The notes beneath the pieces are model-generated. The model had not been told where the DNA came from. It searched no databases and saw nothing but the letters and a program-made list of their open reading frames with translations. A DNA stretch of 12,525 bases from positions 1-12,525 of the forward strand of contig JAKONB010000596.1 of NCBI GenBank assembly GCA_022702195.1, read 5' to 3'. This DNA is from Beijerinckiaceae bacterium. GTDB taxonomy: Bacteria; Pseudomonadota; Alphaproteobacteria; Rhizobiales; Beijerinckiaceae. Of the stretch, positions 12,409 through 12,525 are shown piece by piece (position 1 is the stretch's first letter; every line of letters starts with the position of its first letter). Made by a program: the position numbers and the translations under genes.

Positions 12409-12525
12409 TTACGCCCGGCGCCGGACAGGGGTCAGGTCCACCAGCTCGGCGCCCGCGCTCGGCGGCATCCAGCGCGGCAGGACGGCGCCACACAGGTGGA
12501 CCTGGAGGAAGAATACGTCGTCGTA
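12409..12525 (-). CDS. C-terminal fragment of an unidentified protein
   Basis: An open frame enters from the right edge and ends with TAA at 12411-12409, giving 38 residues (begins YDDVFFLQVHLC, ends LVDLTPVRRRA). Third codon positions are almost all G or C, the pattern of the window's real genes, and the frame converges properly on the rlmN unit. I do not recognise the family. The start and most of the protein lie outside the window. Confidence 0.6.
   Translation of the reverse strand, partial: YDDVFFLQVHLCGAVLPRWMPPSAGAELVDLTPVRRRA

Noticed and set aside
1..12525. Mobile element, prophage or defence island
   Set aside because: No transposase, integrase, phage, toxin-antitoxin, restriction or CRISPR signature; base composition is uniform apart from the two short AT-rich control regions.

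Overview
The window is high-GC DNA (roughly 70 % by eye, with strong G/C third positions) from what looks like an alphaproteobacterium, most likely Methylobacterium/Methylorubrum or a close relative. This is an inference from gene types, two alphaproteobacterial-style Crp/Fnr regulators and base composition; there is no rRNA or other marker to prove it. The gene order is compact and ordinary for a chromosome. I see no insertion sequence, integrase, tRNA, CRISPR array or plasmid or phage gene.

Layout. 1-1291 (minus, cut by the window edge): subunit I of a cytochrome bd quinol oxidase of the short Q-loop, cyanide-insensitive type. 1538-1978 (plus): small exported protein with a phospholipase A2-like calcium loop and Cys/His-Asp signature. 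1995-3233 (minus): poxvirus-like DNA topoisomerase IB with all five active-site positions and a repetitive Ala/Lys tail. 3318-4076 (minus): Crp/Fnr-type regulator. 4077-4294: AT-rich divergent control region with several dyads. 4295-4675 and 4695-5456 (plus): a stand-alone receiver domain with Glu in place of the phosphoacceptor Asp, then a second, different Crp/Fnr regulator. 5496-6650 and 6647-7306 (plus, ATGA overlap): a GT4 glycosyltransferase and a METTL20/ETFBKMT-like protein lysine methyltransferase. 7313-7714 (minus): DoxX-like membrane protein. 7849-8337 (minus): cyanase, followed by a clear Rho-independent terminator. 8517-10208 (minus): methyl-accepting chemotaxis protein. 10505-11806 and 11816-12304 (plus): RlmN, then a small four-helix membrane protein. 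12409-12525 (minus): C-terminal end of an unidentified gene.

How the genes relate. Most transcription units look independent. Three pairs are probably co-transcribed: receiver plus Crp/Fnr (19 bp apart), glycosyltransferase plus methyltransferase (overlapping), and rlmN plus the membrane protein (9 bp apart). The most system-like element is the regulatory cluster at 3318-5456: two Crp/Fnr proteins from different subgroups, transcribed divergently from a dyad-rich AT island, with an apparently non-phosphorylatable receiver between them. The least described single gene is the PLA2-like exported protein. The cyanide-resistant-type oxidase and the cyanase could both relate to cyanide/cyanate stress, but they are about 6.5 kb apart and on separate units, so I treat that as weak.
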